This document shows, in pieces, positions 26,015 through 33,015 of a stretch of DNA of 64,000 nucleotides. The number at the start of each line of letters is the position of its first letter. Position 1 is the first letter of the stretch. Both the position numbers and the translations under genes were made by a program. Origin of the DNA: Bifidobacterium vansinderenii (GTDB taxonomy: Bacteria > Actinomycetota > Actinomycetes > Actinomycetales > Bifidobacteriaceae). The stretch is from NCBI RefSeq assembly GCF_002234915.1, contig NZ_NEWD01000038.1, positions 160,500 through 224,499 on the forward strand. Reading direction: 5' to 3'. The notes under the pieces are model-generated. The model was not told where the DNA came from. It saw only the letters and a list, made by a program, of their open reading frames with translations, and did not search any database.

Positions 26015-26692
26015 ATGCAAAGCTTCATCAGCCTGTTCAGCGAATACAACATTCCCGCCGCGTTCCTCGTCAACATCGAGCTGACGCTCTGGTCCGCGCT
26101 CTTCTCGCTCATCCTCGGCGTGATCCTCGTCATGATGCGCATCTCGCCGATCGGCTCCATGCGCGCCGTCGCAGGCGGCTACGTCGAGTTCTTCAAGAAC
26201 ATGCCATTGACCATCATCATGGTGTTCATGGTGCTCGGCGCCTACGCGCAGCTCAAGCTCACCTTCTCCGACACGTTCGCCACGAACTTCTTCTGGCTCG
26301 CCGTGACCGGACTGAGCCTGTACACGGCGGCGTTCGTATGCGAATCCCTGCGTTCGGGCATCAACACCGTGCCGATCGGCCAGGCCGAGGCGGCGCGAGC
26401 GCTGGGACTGAGCTTCATGCAGTCCGCCACGCAGATCATCCTGCCGCAGGCGTTCCGCGGATCGGTCGCCCCACTTGGCAACACGTTCATCGCACTGCTG
26501 AAGAACTCCACCGTTGCGGCCGCCGCCTCCGTGGCCACCGAAACCTCCTCGCTGATGAGCGAGATGATCGAATACCATCCCGACGTGATCGTCTCGATCT
26601 TCCTGATCTTCGCGTTCGGCTACGTGATTCTGATCATCCCGATCGGCATGCTCACCACGTTCCTGTCCAACAAGCTCGCAGTGAGAAGGTGA
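26015..26692 (+). CDS. gluC: Amino acid ABC transporter permease 1
   Basis: This 225-aa inner-membrane permease of the HisM/GlnP type has about five hydrophobic segments and the EAARALGLSF coupling motif that contacts the ATPase. ATG 26015 starts one base after the binding-protein stop and follows GGAGGGGGAG; the upstream part of the open frame overlaps that gene. It forms a heterodimer with the next permease. Confidence 0.9.
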   Translation: MQSFISLFSEYNIPAAFLVNIELTLWSALFSLILGVILVMMRISPIGSMRAVAGGYVEFFKNMPLTIIMVFMVLGAYAQLKLTFSDTFATNFFWLAVTGLSLYTAAFVCESLRSGINTVPIGQAEAARALGLSFMQSATQIILPQAFRGSVAPLGNTFIALLKNSTVAAAASVATETSSLMSEMIEYHPDVIVSIFLIFAFGYVILIIPIGMLTTFLSNKLAVRR

Positions 26693-26696
26693 CCAC

Positions 26697-27908
26697 ATGA
26701 ACAACACCTCATCATCCGTACTGTTCGACCAGCCCGGTCCCAAGGGCCGTCGCCGCATCACGATCATCAACTGGGCGGCAGGTCTGTGCTTCGCCGTGAT
26801 CCTCCTGCTGATCCTCATGCGTCTGCACAATCCGCCGGACGGCGAGAACCAGCTCAGCTGGGAGCTGTGGAAGCCCGCGCTCGAAAAGGAGGCGTGGACC
26901 GACTTCTACCTGCCCGGCCTGTGGATGACCATCAAGGCGTCCGTGCTCGCCGTCGTCGGATCCGTGGCCTTCGGCCTGCTGTTCGGCATCGGCCGACTGC
27001 TGCCGAACGTGATCATCCGACTGGTCTCCTCCGTGGTGGTCGAGTTCTGCCGCGCCGTGCCCGTGCTGCTGCTCATGATCTTCTTCTGGCGCTGGTTCGC
27101 CTTCGCAGGCATGGCCGCCCCCTCCTACTGGGCGGTCGTGCTGGCCTTGGTGCTCTACAACGGATCCGTCGTGGCCGAGCTCGTCCGATCCGGCGTAGGC
27201 AACCTGCCCGGCGGACAGCGTGAGGCGGCGCTCGCACTGGGTCTGACCCGCACCGAATCGCTCATGCAGATCGAGGTGCCGCAGGCCGTGACCGCCATGC
27301 TGCCCGCAGCCGTCACCCAGCTGGTCGTCGTGCTCAAGGACACGGCCCTCGGCTCGATCATCATGTACACCGACCTGCTGCAGGAATCGCGCCGACTCGG
27401 ATCCATGTACTTCAACATCCTGCAGACGCTGGTCGTGGCCGGCATCGTCTACTTCTTCGCCTGCTGGCTGCTGTCCCGTCTGGCCGAATGGCTGCCCGAG
27501 CACATGCAGAAGCGCACCGCCGCCCCGGTGGACACCGAACCGGTCGCGCCCATCGCCGTGATGGACCCGTCCAACGTCAACCAGATCGCCGTGGCCAAGG
27601 AAGTGAAGGAGCTGCCGCTCGGCGGCACCCCGCGCAAGTATCACGTCCACCATCGTGGCACGAACGCGTCGATCCACAACTGGCGTCGCACCCGTTACGA
27701 ACAGGGCTACGATGAGACCCATCCGGAGAGCCAGGCCGATCCGGCCGCCGGTGAAAAGACCGGAAAGACTCCGAAGAAGACCGAGGGACACCCCGAGTCC
27801 AAGAAGAGCTTCTCCGGCGACCACCACCGGTTCGGCGCCGCATCGTTCAAGCACGGCAACGACATCGGCAAGGGACACACCGACATCGGCGGCAAGCCTA
27901 GGATCTGA
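26697..27908 (+). CDS. gluD: Amino acid ABC transporter permease 2 with long hydrophilic tail
   Basis: This 403-aa permease of the same family as the previous gene carries its coupling motif REAALALGLTRTES near residue 180. The membrane part ends near residue 268; the remaining 135 residues are hydrophilic and rich in H, K, T, P and G (for example RKYHVHHRGTNAS and KSFSGDHHRFGAASF). This tail roughly doubles the cytosolic part compared with usual permeases of about 220-290 aa. ATG 26697 lies four bases after the gluC stop. It is the last gene before a strong terminator. Confidence 0.88.
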   Translation: MNNTSSSVLFDQPGPKGRRRITIINWAAGLCFAVILLLILMRLHNPPDGENQLSWELWKPALEKEAWTDFYLPGLWMTIKASVLAVVGSVAFGLLFGIGRLLPNVIIRLVSSVVVEFCRAVPVLLLMIFFWRWFAFAGMAAPSYWAVVLALVLYNGSVVAELVRSGVGNLPGGQREAALALGLTRTESLMQIEVPQAVTAMLPAAVTQLVVVLKDTALGSIIMYTDLLQESRRLGSMYFNILQTLVVAGIVYFFACWLLSRLAEWLPEHMQKRTAAPVDTEPVAPIAVMDPSNVNQIAVAKEVKELPLGGTPRKYHVHHRGTNASIHNWRRTRYEQGYDETHPESQADPAAGEKTGKTPKKTEGHPESKKSFSGDHHRFGAASFKHGNDIGKGHTDIGGKPRI

Positions 27909-27940
27909 CACGCCGATCTGACAAGCCACGGTTTCCTTTT

Positions 27941-27975
27941 GGGGTCCGCACCGGTTTCTCGGTGCGGACCCCTTT
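27941..27975 (+). terminator. Terminator of the glu operon
   Basis: GGGGTCCGCACCG (27941-27953) and CGGTGCGGACCCC (27960-27972) pair perfectly over 13 bp around GTTTCT and are followed by TTT. Confidence 0.85.
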
Positions 27976-28036
27976 GCGCGTTAAGGGCGTGTTAGCGGAT
28001 TGTCGCGATTCCCGGGCAAAGCCGTATGTAAACCGT

Positions 28037-28042
28037 TAGGAT
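28037..28042 (+). promoter_or_regulatory. Candidate -10 element of the kdp operon
   Basis: TAGGAT lies about 115 bases before the first ORF of the operon. It would give a leader of roughly 110 bases containing the hairpin at 28088-28142. The -35 region is weak. Confidence 0.35.
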
Positions 28043-28087
28043 GCGATTCCGTCCTCGTCATGCTCCCTAGCATGGAATGCGTAATGG

Positions 28088-28142
28088 CCGGTCGGCGCGA
28101 TGAAGCACGGGAAACATGTGCTGCGCCGACCGGTTTTCGTTT
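28088..28142 (+). promoter_or_regulatory. Terminator-like hairpin in the kdp leader (possible attenuator)
   Basis: CCGGTCGGCGC (28088-28098) and GCGCCGACCGG (28123-28133) form a perfect 11-bp stem; inside it AGCAC/GTGCT pair again. The right arm is followed at once by TTTTCGTTT, the form of an intrinsic terminator. The structure ends about six bases before the AAGGAG of the first kdp ORF. Either it is a second terminator for upstream readthrough, or it is a conditional attenuator of kdp. The upstream leader has a smaller CATGCT/AGCATG hairpin (28059-28074). I see no ydaO-type conserved core. Confidence 0.55.
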
Positions 28143-28158
28143 GATTGAAGGAGAGGAC

Positions 28159-28251
28159 ATGCCTTGGTGGGTTGATGTCGCCTACGTCGCCGGCGCGATC
28201 GTCATATTCGTCGTGCTTGACCTGTGCGGAAAGTGGGTGGACAAGCTATGA
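28159..28251 (+). CDS. Small membrane protein upstream of kdpF (30 aa)
   Basis: A 30-aa product with one predicted membrane helix (VAYVAGAIVIFVVLDLC) between a WW-containing N-terminus and a basic C-terminus (GKWVDKL). ATG 28159 has AAGGAG at good spacing. Its stop codon overlaps the kdpF start in an ATGA arrangement, so the two are translationally coupled. Short one-helix ORFs occur before kdpF in some other kdp operons, from memory; their role is unknown. The open frame runs back to 28000 but would read through the leader hairpin. Confidence 0.7.
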   Translation: MPWWVDVAYVAGAIVIFVVLDLCGKWVDKL

Positions 28252-28340
28252 TGGCCATTTTCACCACGGTGGGTGTGATTCTGGGAATCGTCGGTGTCGT
28301 CTACATGACGTACTCCCTGTGCCGTCCCGAGAAGTTCTGA
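28248..28340 (+). CDS. kdpF: K+-transporting ATPase subunit KdpF
   Basis: This 30-aa single-helix peptide ends in the KdpF signature CRPEKF after a hydrophobic stretch (VGVILGIVGVVYMTYSL). KdpF stabilises the KdpABC complex in the membrane. ATG 28248 overlaps the stop of the preceding small ORF; ATG 28251 is the only alternative. kdpA begins 43 bases later. Confidence 0.88.
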   Translation: MMAIFTTVGVILGIVGVVYMTYSLCRPEKF

Positions 28341-28383
28341 TACGGGTTCGGGGTCCTAAAACGTCAAGGATCAAGGTTTCGAT

Positions 28384-30060
28384 ATGGTTTATCTGTATGC
28401 TGTTCTGGCATTCGCGCTGATTGCCAGCATTCTGGCGGTGATGTACAAACCGCTGGGCGACTACATGTACGGGGTCTTCACTTCGAAGGATGATCTGTTC
28501 TTCGAGCGCTGGATCTACCGGATCATCGGCGTCGCCTCCGACAAGGAGCAGACCTGGAAGGCCTACCTGCGCGGCGTGCTCGGCTTCTCCCTGATGAGCG
28601 TGCTGGTGCTTTACCTGCTGCAGAGGGTGCAGCATTGGCTGCCGTTCTCCCTGGGCTTCCCGAACGTCGAGGGCCCTCTGGCGTTCAACACGGCCGCATC
28701 GTTCGTGACGAATACGAACTGGCAGTCGTACTCGCCGGACGTGACGCTCGGCTACACGGTCCAGTTCGCGGGGCTCGCCGTGCAGAACTTCGTCTCGGCG
28801 GCCGTGGGCATCGCCGTGGCCATCGCCCTGGTTCGAGGCTTCGCGCGTCGTCGGTCCGACACCATCGGCAATTTCTGGGTCGACCTGACCCGCTGCACGA
28901 TGCGCATCCTCCTGCCGATCTCCATCGTCATGGCCATCATTCTCATGGCCCTTGGCGTGGCGCAGAACTTCGCGGGCTTCGTCGACGTGCATACTGTCGC
29001 CGGCGGAAGCCAGACGATCATGCAGGGCCCGGTCGCCTCGCAGGAGGTCATCAAGGAGCTCGGCACCAACGGAGGCGGCTTCTTCAACGCCAACTCCTCC
29101 CATCCCTATGAGAATCCGAACATGTGGACGAATCTCATCGAGATCCTGCTGATGCTGTGCATCCCGGTGGCGCTGACCCGCACCTTCGGACGCATGGTCG
29201 GCAATGTGCGTCAGGGGTATGCCCTGCTTGGCGCCATGACCACGCTGTTCGCCGTCGGCTTCCTGGCCGTGGTGACCGCCGAATCGTTCTCCAACGATCC
29301 GATCACCGGTCTGACCGGAGGCTCGATGGAAGGCAAGGAGGATCGTTTCGGCATCGTCTGGTCCGGTCTGTTCGGCACGACGTCCACGGGCACGTCCACG
29401 GGAGCGGTCAACTCCATGCATGACTCCTACACGGCGCTTGGCGGCATGGTGTACATGGTCAACATGATGCTCGGCGAGGTGAGCCCGGGAGGCGTGGGCT
29501 CCGGCCTGTACAGCATTCTGGTCATGGCGGTCGTCGCCGTGTTCATCGCGGGGCTCATGGTGGGCCGCACGCCGGAGTACCTGGGCAAGAAGATCGGCCC
29601 GCGTGAGATGAAGATGGCGTCGCTGTACTTCCTCGTCATGCCGGTCACCGTCGTCGTGGGCGTGGCGTTGAGCTTCGCCCTGCCGTTCGCCCGCCAGTCC
29701 GTGTTCGACACGTCGTTGGCCAACAGCGGCAACCATGGGTTCTCGGAGGTCGTCTACGCATTCGTTTCGGCGGCCAACAACAATGGTTCCGCGTTCGCCG
29801 GCCTCACCGCCGACACCCCGTGGCTCGACACCGCGCTGGGCGTGGCCGTGCTGCTCGGCAGGTTCGTGCCGATCGTGCTGGTCGTCGCATTGGCCGGCTC
29901 CCTCGCCAAGCAGGATGTCGTCCCGCAGACATCGGGAACGATGAGGACCGACAACCGTCTGTTCGTGTTCCTGCTGGTGTTCGTTATCTTCATTATCTCC
30001 GCGCTGACGTTCTTCCCGACTCTTGCTCTGGGACCGTTGGCTGAAGGATTGGTGGCGTAA
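28384..30060 (+). CDS. kdpA: K+-transporting ATPase, channel subunit KdpA
   Basis: This 558-aa membrane subunit forms the K+ selectivity path and has about ten hydrophobic segments. Selectivity-filter-like regions are recognisable, for example ELGTNGGGFFNANSSHPYEN near residue 222-241 and SAANNNGSAF near 461. Length matches E. coli KdpA. It is followed by kdpB after three bases, so KdpA and KdpB are likely translated together. The Kdp system is a high-affinity K+ pump used when external K+ is low. Confidence 0.95.
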   Translation: MVYLYAVLAFALIASILAVMYKPLGDYMYGVFTSKDDLFFERWIYRIIGVASDKEQTWKAYLRGVLGFSLMSVLVLYLLQRVQHWLPFSLGFPNVEGPLAFNTAASFVTNTNWQSYSPDVTLGYTVQFAGLAVQNFVSAAVGIAVAIALVRGFARRRSDTIGNFWVDLTRCTMRILLPISIVMAIILMALGVAQNFAGFVDVHTVAGGSQTIMQGPVASQEVIKELGTNGGGFFNANSSHPYENPNMWTNLIEILLMLCIPVALTRTFGRMVGNVRQGYALLGAMTTLFAVGFLAVVTAESFSNDPITGLTGGSMEGKEDRFGIVWSGLFGTTSTGTSTGAVNSMHDSYTALGGMVYMVNMMLGEVSPGGVGSGLYSILVMAVVAVFIAGLMVGRTPEYLGKKIGPREMKMASLYFLVMPVTVVVGVALSFALPFARQSVFDTSLANSGNHGFSEVVYAFVSAANNNGSAFAGLTADTPWLDTALGVAVLLGRFVPIVLVVALAGSLAKQDVVPQTSGTMRTDNRLFVFLLVFVIFIISALTFFPTLALGPLAEGLVA

Positions 30061-30063
30061 GCA

Positions 30064-32232
30064 ATGTCTACCGCAACTGCGAATGACGTCGCGAACGATA
30101 TCGCGTCTGACGTCAGGAATTCCAACAACAAGTCCATGGGGGTCATGCTCGTGAAGAGCCTGCCCGACGCGCTGCGCAAGTTCGACCCGCGCAACATGTG
30201 GCACAACCCCGTCATGTTCATCGTATGGGTCGGCGCGGCGTTCCTTACGCTGCTGGCCGTCGCGCAGCTGTTCTCCCCGGACGATCTCTCGCATGGCCAG
30301 CCGGTGTACTTCACCTGGATCATCGCCATCGTGCTGTGGTTCACCGTACTGTTCGCGAATCTCGCCGAGGCGGTGGCCGAGGGGCGTGGCAAGGCGCAGG
30401 CCGACGCGCTGCGCAAGACCCGCACCACCACGCCGGCCCATCGTGTGGTGTGCTATGACGCGGAGAACGATCCCGATGTACGCGGTCCGGAGAAGGGGCA
30501 TGGACCTTCGTCGATCGTGGAGGTGCCCAGCTCCGATCTCAAGCTCGGTGACGTGGTCGTCGTGGAGGCCGGTGATCTGATCCCCGGCGACGGCGATATC
30601 ATCTCGGGCATCGCGTCCGTGGACGAGTCGGCAATCACGGGCGAGTCCGCCCCCGTGATCCGTGAGTCCGGCGGCGACCGTTCCGCGGTCACCGGCGGTA
30701 CGCGTGTGCTGTCCGATCGCATCATCGTGCGCATCACGCAGAAGCCGGGTGAGAGCTTCGTCGACAAGATGATCGCCCTGGTGGAGGGTGCCAACCGTCA
30801 GAAGACACCGAACGAGATCGCCCTGGACGTGCTTCTGAGCTCGCTGACCATCATCTTCCTCATCGTGGTTCTGTGCATCAACCCGCAGGCGTCCGCTGTG
30901 GGCGCCTCGGTGAGTCTGACCGTGCTGATCGCCCTGCTGGTATGCCTGATCCCGACCACGATCGGCGCCCTGCTGTCCGCCATCGGCATCGCGGGCATGG
31001 ATCGTCTGGTGCAGCGCAATGTGCTGGCCACGTCGGGCCGTGCCATCGAGGCGGCCGGCGACGTCACCACGCTGCTGCTGGACAAGACCGGCACCATCAC
31101 GTACGGCAACCGTCAGGCGTCCAACTTCCACACCCTGCCCGGCGTGGACCACGACGAGATCGTGCGCGCCGCGGCGCTGAGCTCCCTTACCGACTCCACC
31201 CCGGAAGGCCAGTCCATCGTGGATCTGGCCCGCAAGGAGGGCATGGAGCTGGACGACATCGAGGGGGCCAAGGCCGTGCCGTTCACCGCCGAGACCCGTA
31301 TGTCCGGCCTTGATCTTCCCACCGGGGAGCGGATTCGCAAGGGTGCCACCTCGGCCATCGAGCACTGGGTCTCCGAGGAGGGGGCCGGCATCGGCCAGGA
31401 GGTGCTCGACGCGATGCATGATCGTGTCGAGAGCGTCTCGAACGCAGGTGGCACGCCTCTGGTGGTGGCCGAGCAGGGTGCGAACGGTGTCGTCAGGATC
31501 CTCGGCGTCGTCCAGCTCAAGGACGTCGTGAAGAAGGGTCTGCGCGAACGGTTCGCCGACATGCGCGCCATGGGCATCCGCACGGTGATGGTCACGGGCG
31601 ACAATCCGCTGACCGCCGCCGCGATCGCCAAGGAGGCCGGCGTCGACGATTTCATCGCCGAGGCCAAGCCCGAGGACAAGCTCGCCTACATCAAGAGGGA
31701 GCAGTCCAAGGGGCAGCTCGTCGCCATGACCGGTGATGGCACCAACGACGCCCCCGCCCTGGCGCAGTCCGATGTGGGCGTGGCCATGAACTCCGGCACC
31801 TCCGCGGCCAAGGAGGCGGGCAACATGGTCGATCTCGACTCCGATCCGACCAAGCTCATCGACATCGTGCAGATCGGCAAGCAGCTGCTCATCACCCGCG
31901 GCGCGCTGACCACGTTCTCGATCGCCAACGACATCGCGAAGTACTTCGCGATCATTCCGGCCATGTTCATGGAGCAGTTCCCCGGACTGGGCGTGCTCAA
32001 CGTCATGGGCCTGCACAGCTCGCTGTCCGCCGTTCTGTCCGCGATCATCTTCAACGCGATCATCATCGTGCTGCTGATCCCCCTGGCGCTCAAGGGCGTG
32101 AAGTATCGCGCCAAATCGTCCGAGAAGATCCTGGGACGCAATCTGTCGATCTACGGCCTGGGCGGCATCGTCGTGCCGTTCGTCGGCATCTGGATCATCG
32201 ACCTGTTCGTCCGTCTGATTCCCGGATTCTGA
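30064..32232 (+). CDS. kdpB: K+-transporting ATPase, catalytic subunit KdpB
   Basis: This 722-aa P-type ATPase hydrolyses ATP to drive K+ uptake through KdpA. The phosphorylated Asp is D340 in [10 protein letters not shown]. The actuator loop has [12 protein letters not shown], the nucleotide domain [10 protein letters not shown], and the hinge [17 protein letters not shown]. About 35 residues precede the first helix. It lies between kdpA and kdpC with 3 and 24 bases. Confidence 0.96.
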   Translation: MSTATANDVANDIASDVRNSNNKSMGVMLVKSLPDALRKFDPRNMWHNPVMFIVWVGAAFLTLLAVAQLFSPDDLSHGQPVYFTWIIAIVLWFTVLFANLAEAVAEGRGKAQADALRKTRTTTPAHRVVCYDAENDPDVRGPEKGHGPSSIVEVPSSDLKLGDVVVVEAGDLIPGDGDIISGIASVDESAITGESAPVIRESGGDRSAVTGGTRVLSDRIIVRITQKPGESFVDKMIALVEGANRQKTPNEIALDVLLSSLTIIFLIVVLCINPQASAVGASVSLTVLIALLVCLIPTTIGALLSAIGIAGMDRLVQRNVLATSGRAIEAAGDVTTLLLDKTGTITYGNRQASNFHTLPGVDHDEIVRAAALSSLTDSTPEGQSIVDLARKEGMELDDIEGAKAVPFTAETRMSGLDLPTGERIRKGATSAIEHWVSEEGAGIGQEVLDAMHDRVESVSNAGGTPLVVAEQGANGVVRILGVVQLKDVVKKGLRERFADMRAMGIRTVMVTGDNPLTAAAIAKEAGVDDFIAEAKPEDKLAYIKREQSKGQLVAMTGDGTNDAPALAQSDVGVAMNSGTSAAKEAGNMVDLDSDPTKLIDIVQIGKQLLITRGALTTFSIANDIAKYFAIIPAMFMEQFPGLGVLNVMGLHSSLSAVLSAIIFNAIIIVLLIPLALKGVKYRAKSSEKILGRNLSIYGLGGIVVPFVGIWIIDLFVRLIPGF

Positions 32233-32256
32233 TCCGGGGCTCGAAAGAAGGCATCT

Positions 32257-32883
32257 ATGAAGAACGCAATGGCGCTCAACATGCGCAGCTATTGGGCCGG
32301 CCTCAAGACGGTCCTCGTGTTCACGGTCGTCGTGATCGTCTACACGTTCGCCATGTTCGGCATCGGCCAGCTTGGCATGCCGGACAAGGCCAACGGTTCG
32401 CTGATCACCGACCGGTCGGGGCAGGTGGTGGGTTCGTCCCTGATCGGCCAGTCGTTCACCGACTCCAAGGGCGAGGCGCTGCCCCGGTACTTCCAGGCCC
32501 GTCCCTCGGCGGCCGGCGTCGGAGACGACAATCCGTCCGGATATGACGCGTCCGCGTCGTCGGGAACGAACCTCGGCCATCGTGACGAGGGCCTCATCAA
32601 GGATGTCAGGACGCGTCGCGCCGATATCGCCAAGCGTGAGGGAGTGGACGTCAAGGACGTTCCCGCCGACGCCGTGACCGCGTCCTCCTCCGGACTGGAT
32701 CCGGACATCAGCCCCGAATACGCGGCCATTCAGGTGCGTCGCGTGGCCAGGGAGCGTGGCCTCAGCCAGGAGAAGGTCGAACAGCTGGTCAAGGACAACA
32801 CCACGGGCCGTGGGCTTGGATTCATCGGCGAGCCCGTCGTCAATGTGGTGACGCTCAACAAGGCCCTTGACGACCTGTCCTGA
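32257..32883 (+). CDS. kdpC: K+-transporting ATPase subunit KdpC
   Basis: This 208-aa subunit has one N-terminal helix (LKTVLVFTVVVIVYTFAMFG) and an extracytoplasmic domain, the normal KdpC layout. The segments GSSLIGQSFTDSKG and SGLDPDISPEYAAIQVRRVA are diagnostic. KdpC assists ATP binding by KdpB. ATG 32257 follows AAAGAAGG. It is the last gene before a terminator that separates the pump from its sensor genes. Confidence 0.94.
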   Translation: MKNAMALNMRSYWAGLKTVLVFTVVVIVYTFAMFGIGQLGMPDKANGSLITDRSGQVVGSSLIGQSFTDSKGEALPRYFQARPSAAGVGDDNPSGYDASASSGTNLGHRDEGLIKDVRTRRADIAKREGVDVKDVPADAVTASSSGLDPDISPEYAAIQVRRVARERGLSQEKVEQLVKDNTTGRGLGFIGEPVVNVVTLNKALDDLS

Positions 32884-32912
32884 TCCATTCCGCCCCTGGA
32901 GGGGCGGGGCGG

Positions 32913-32948
32913 GCCCGTTCCTGCGTCTCGTTCGCGGGAGCGGGCTTT
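32913..32948 (+). terminator. Terminator between kdpC and kdpD
   Basis: GCCCGTTCCTGCG (32913-32925) pairs over 13 positions, two of them wobbles, with CGCGGGAGCGGGC (32933-32945), followed by TTTCG. A second small hairpin, CGCCCCT/AGGGGCG, precedes it. Confidence 0.7.
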
Positions 32949-32972
32949 CGTCCGTTCGGGTCGCTCTGCATC

Positions 32973-32978
32973 TACAGT
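32973..32978 (+). promoter_or_regulatory. Candidate -10 element of kdpDE
   Basis: TACAGT lies just past the kdpC terminator and 38 bases before the kdpD start, leaving a leader with AAAGGAG. This would allow sensor expression without the pump operon. Confidence 0.4.
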
Positions 32979-33015
32979 GGAGTCCGAAAATCATCGCGGA
33001 AAGGAGCGCATCGCA

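Noticed and set aside
27975..28158. Possible ydaO-type c-di-AMP riboswitch in the kdp leader
   Set aside because: The leader is only about 110 bases and the conserved core motifs of that class are not visible; only the terminator-like hairpin is reported.
28261..32994. A 1577-codon open frame on the minus strand antisense to kdpF-A-B-C
   Set aside because: It lies exactly opposite recognised genes, is dominated by His, Arg, Asp and Gln as expected from the complement of high-GC codons, and has no recognisable domain or ribosome binding site. It is a GC-driven shadow.
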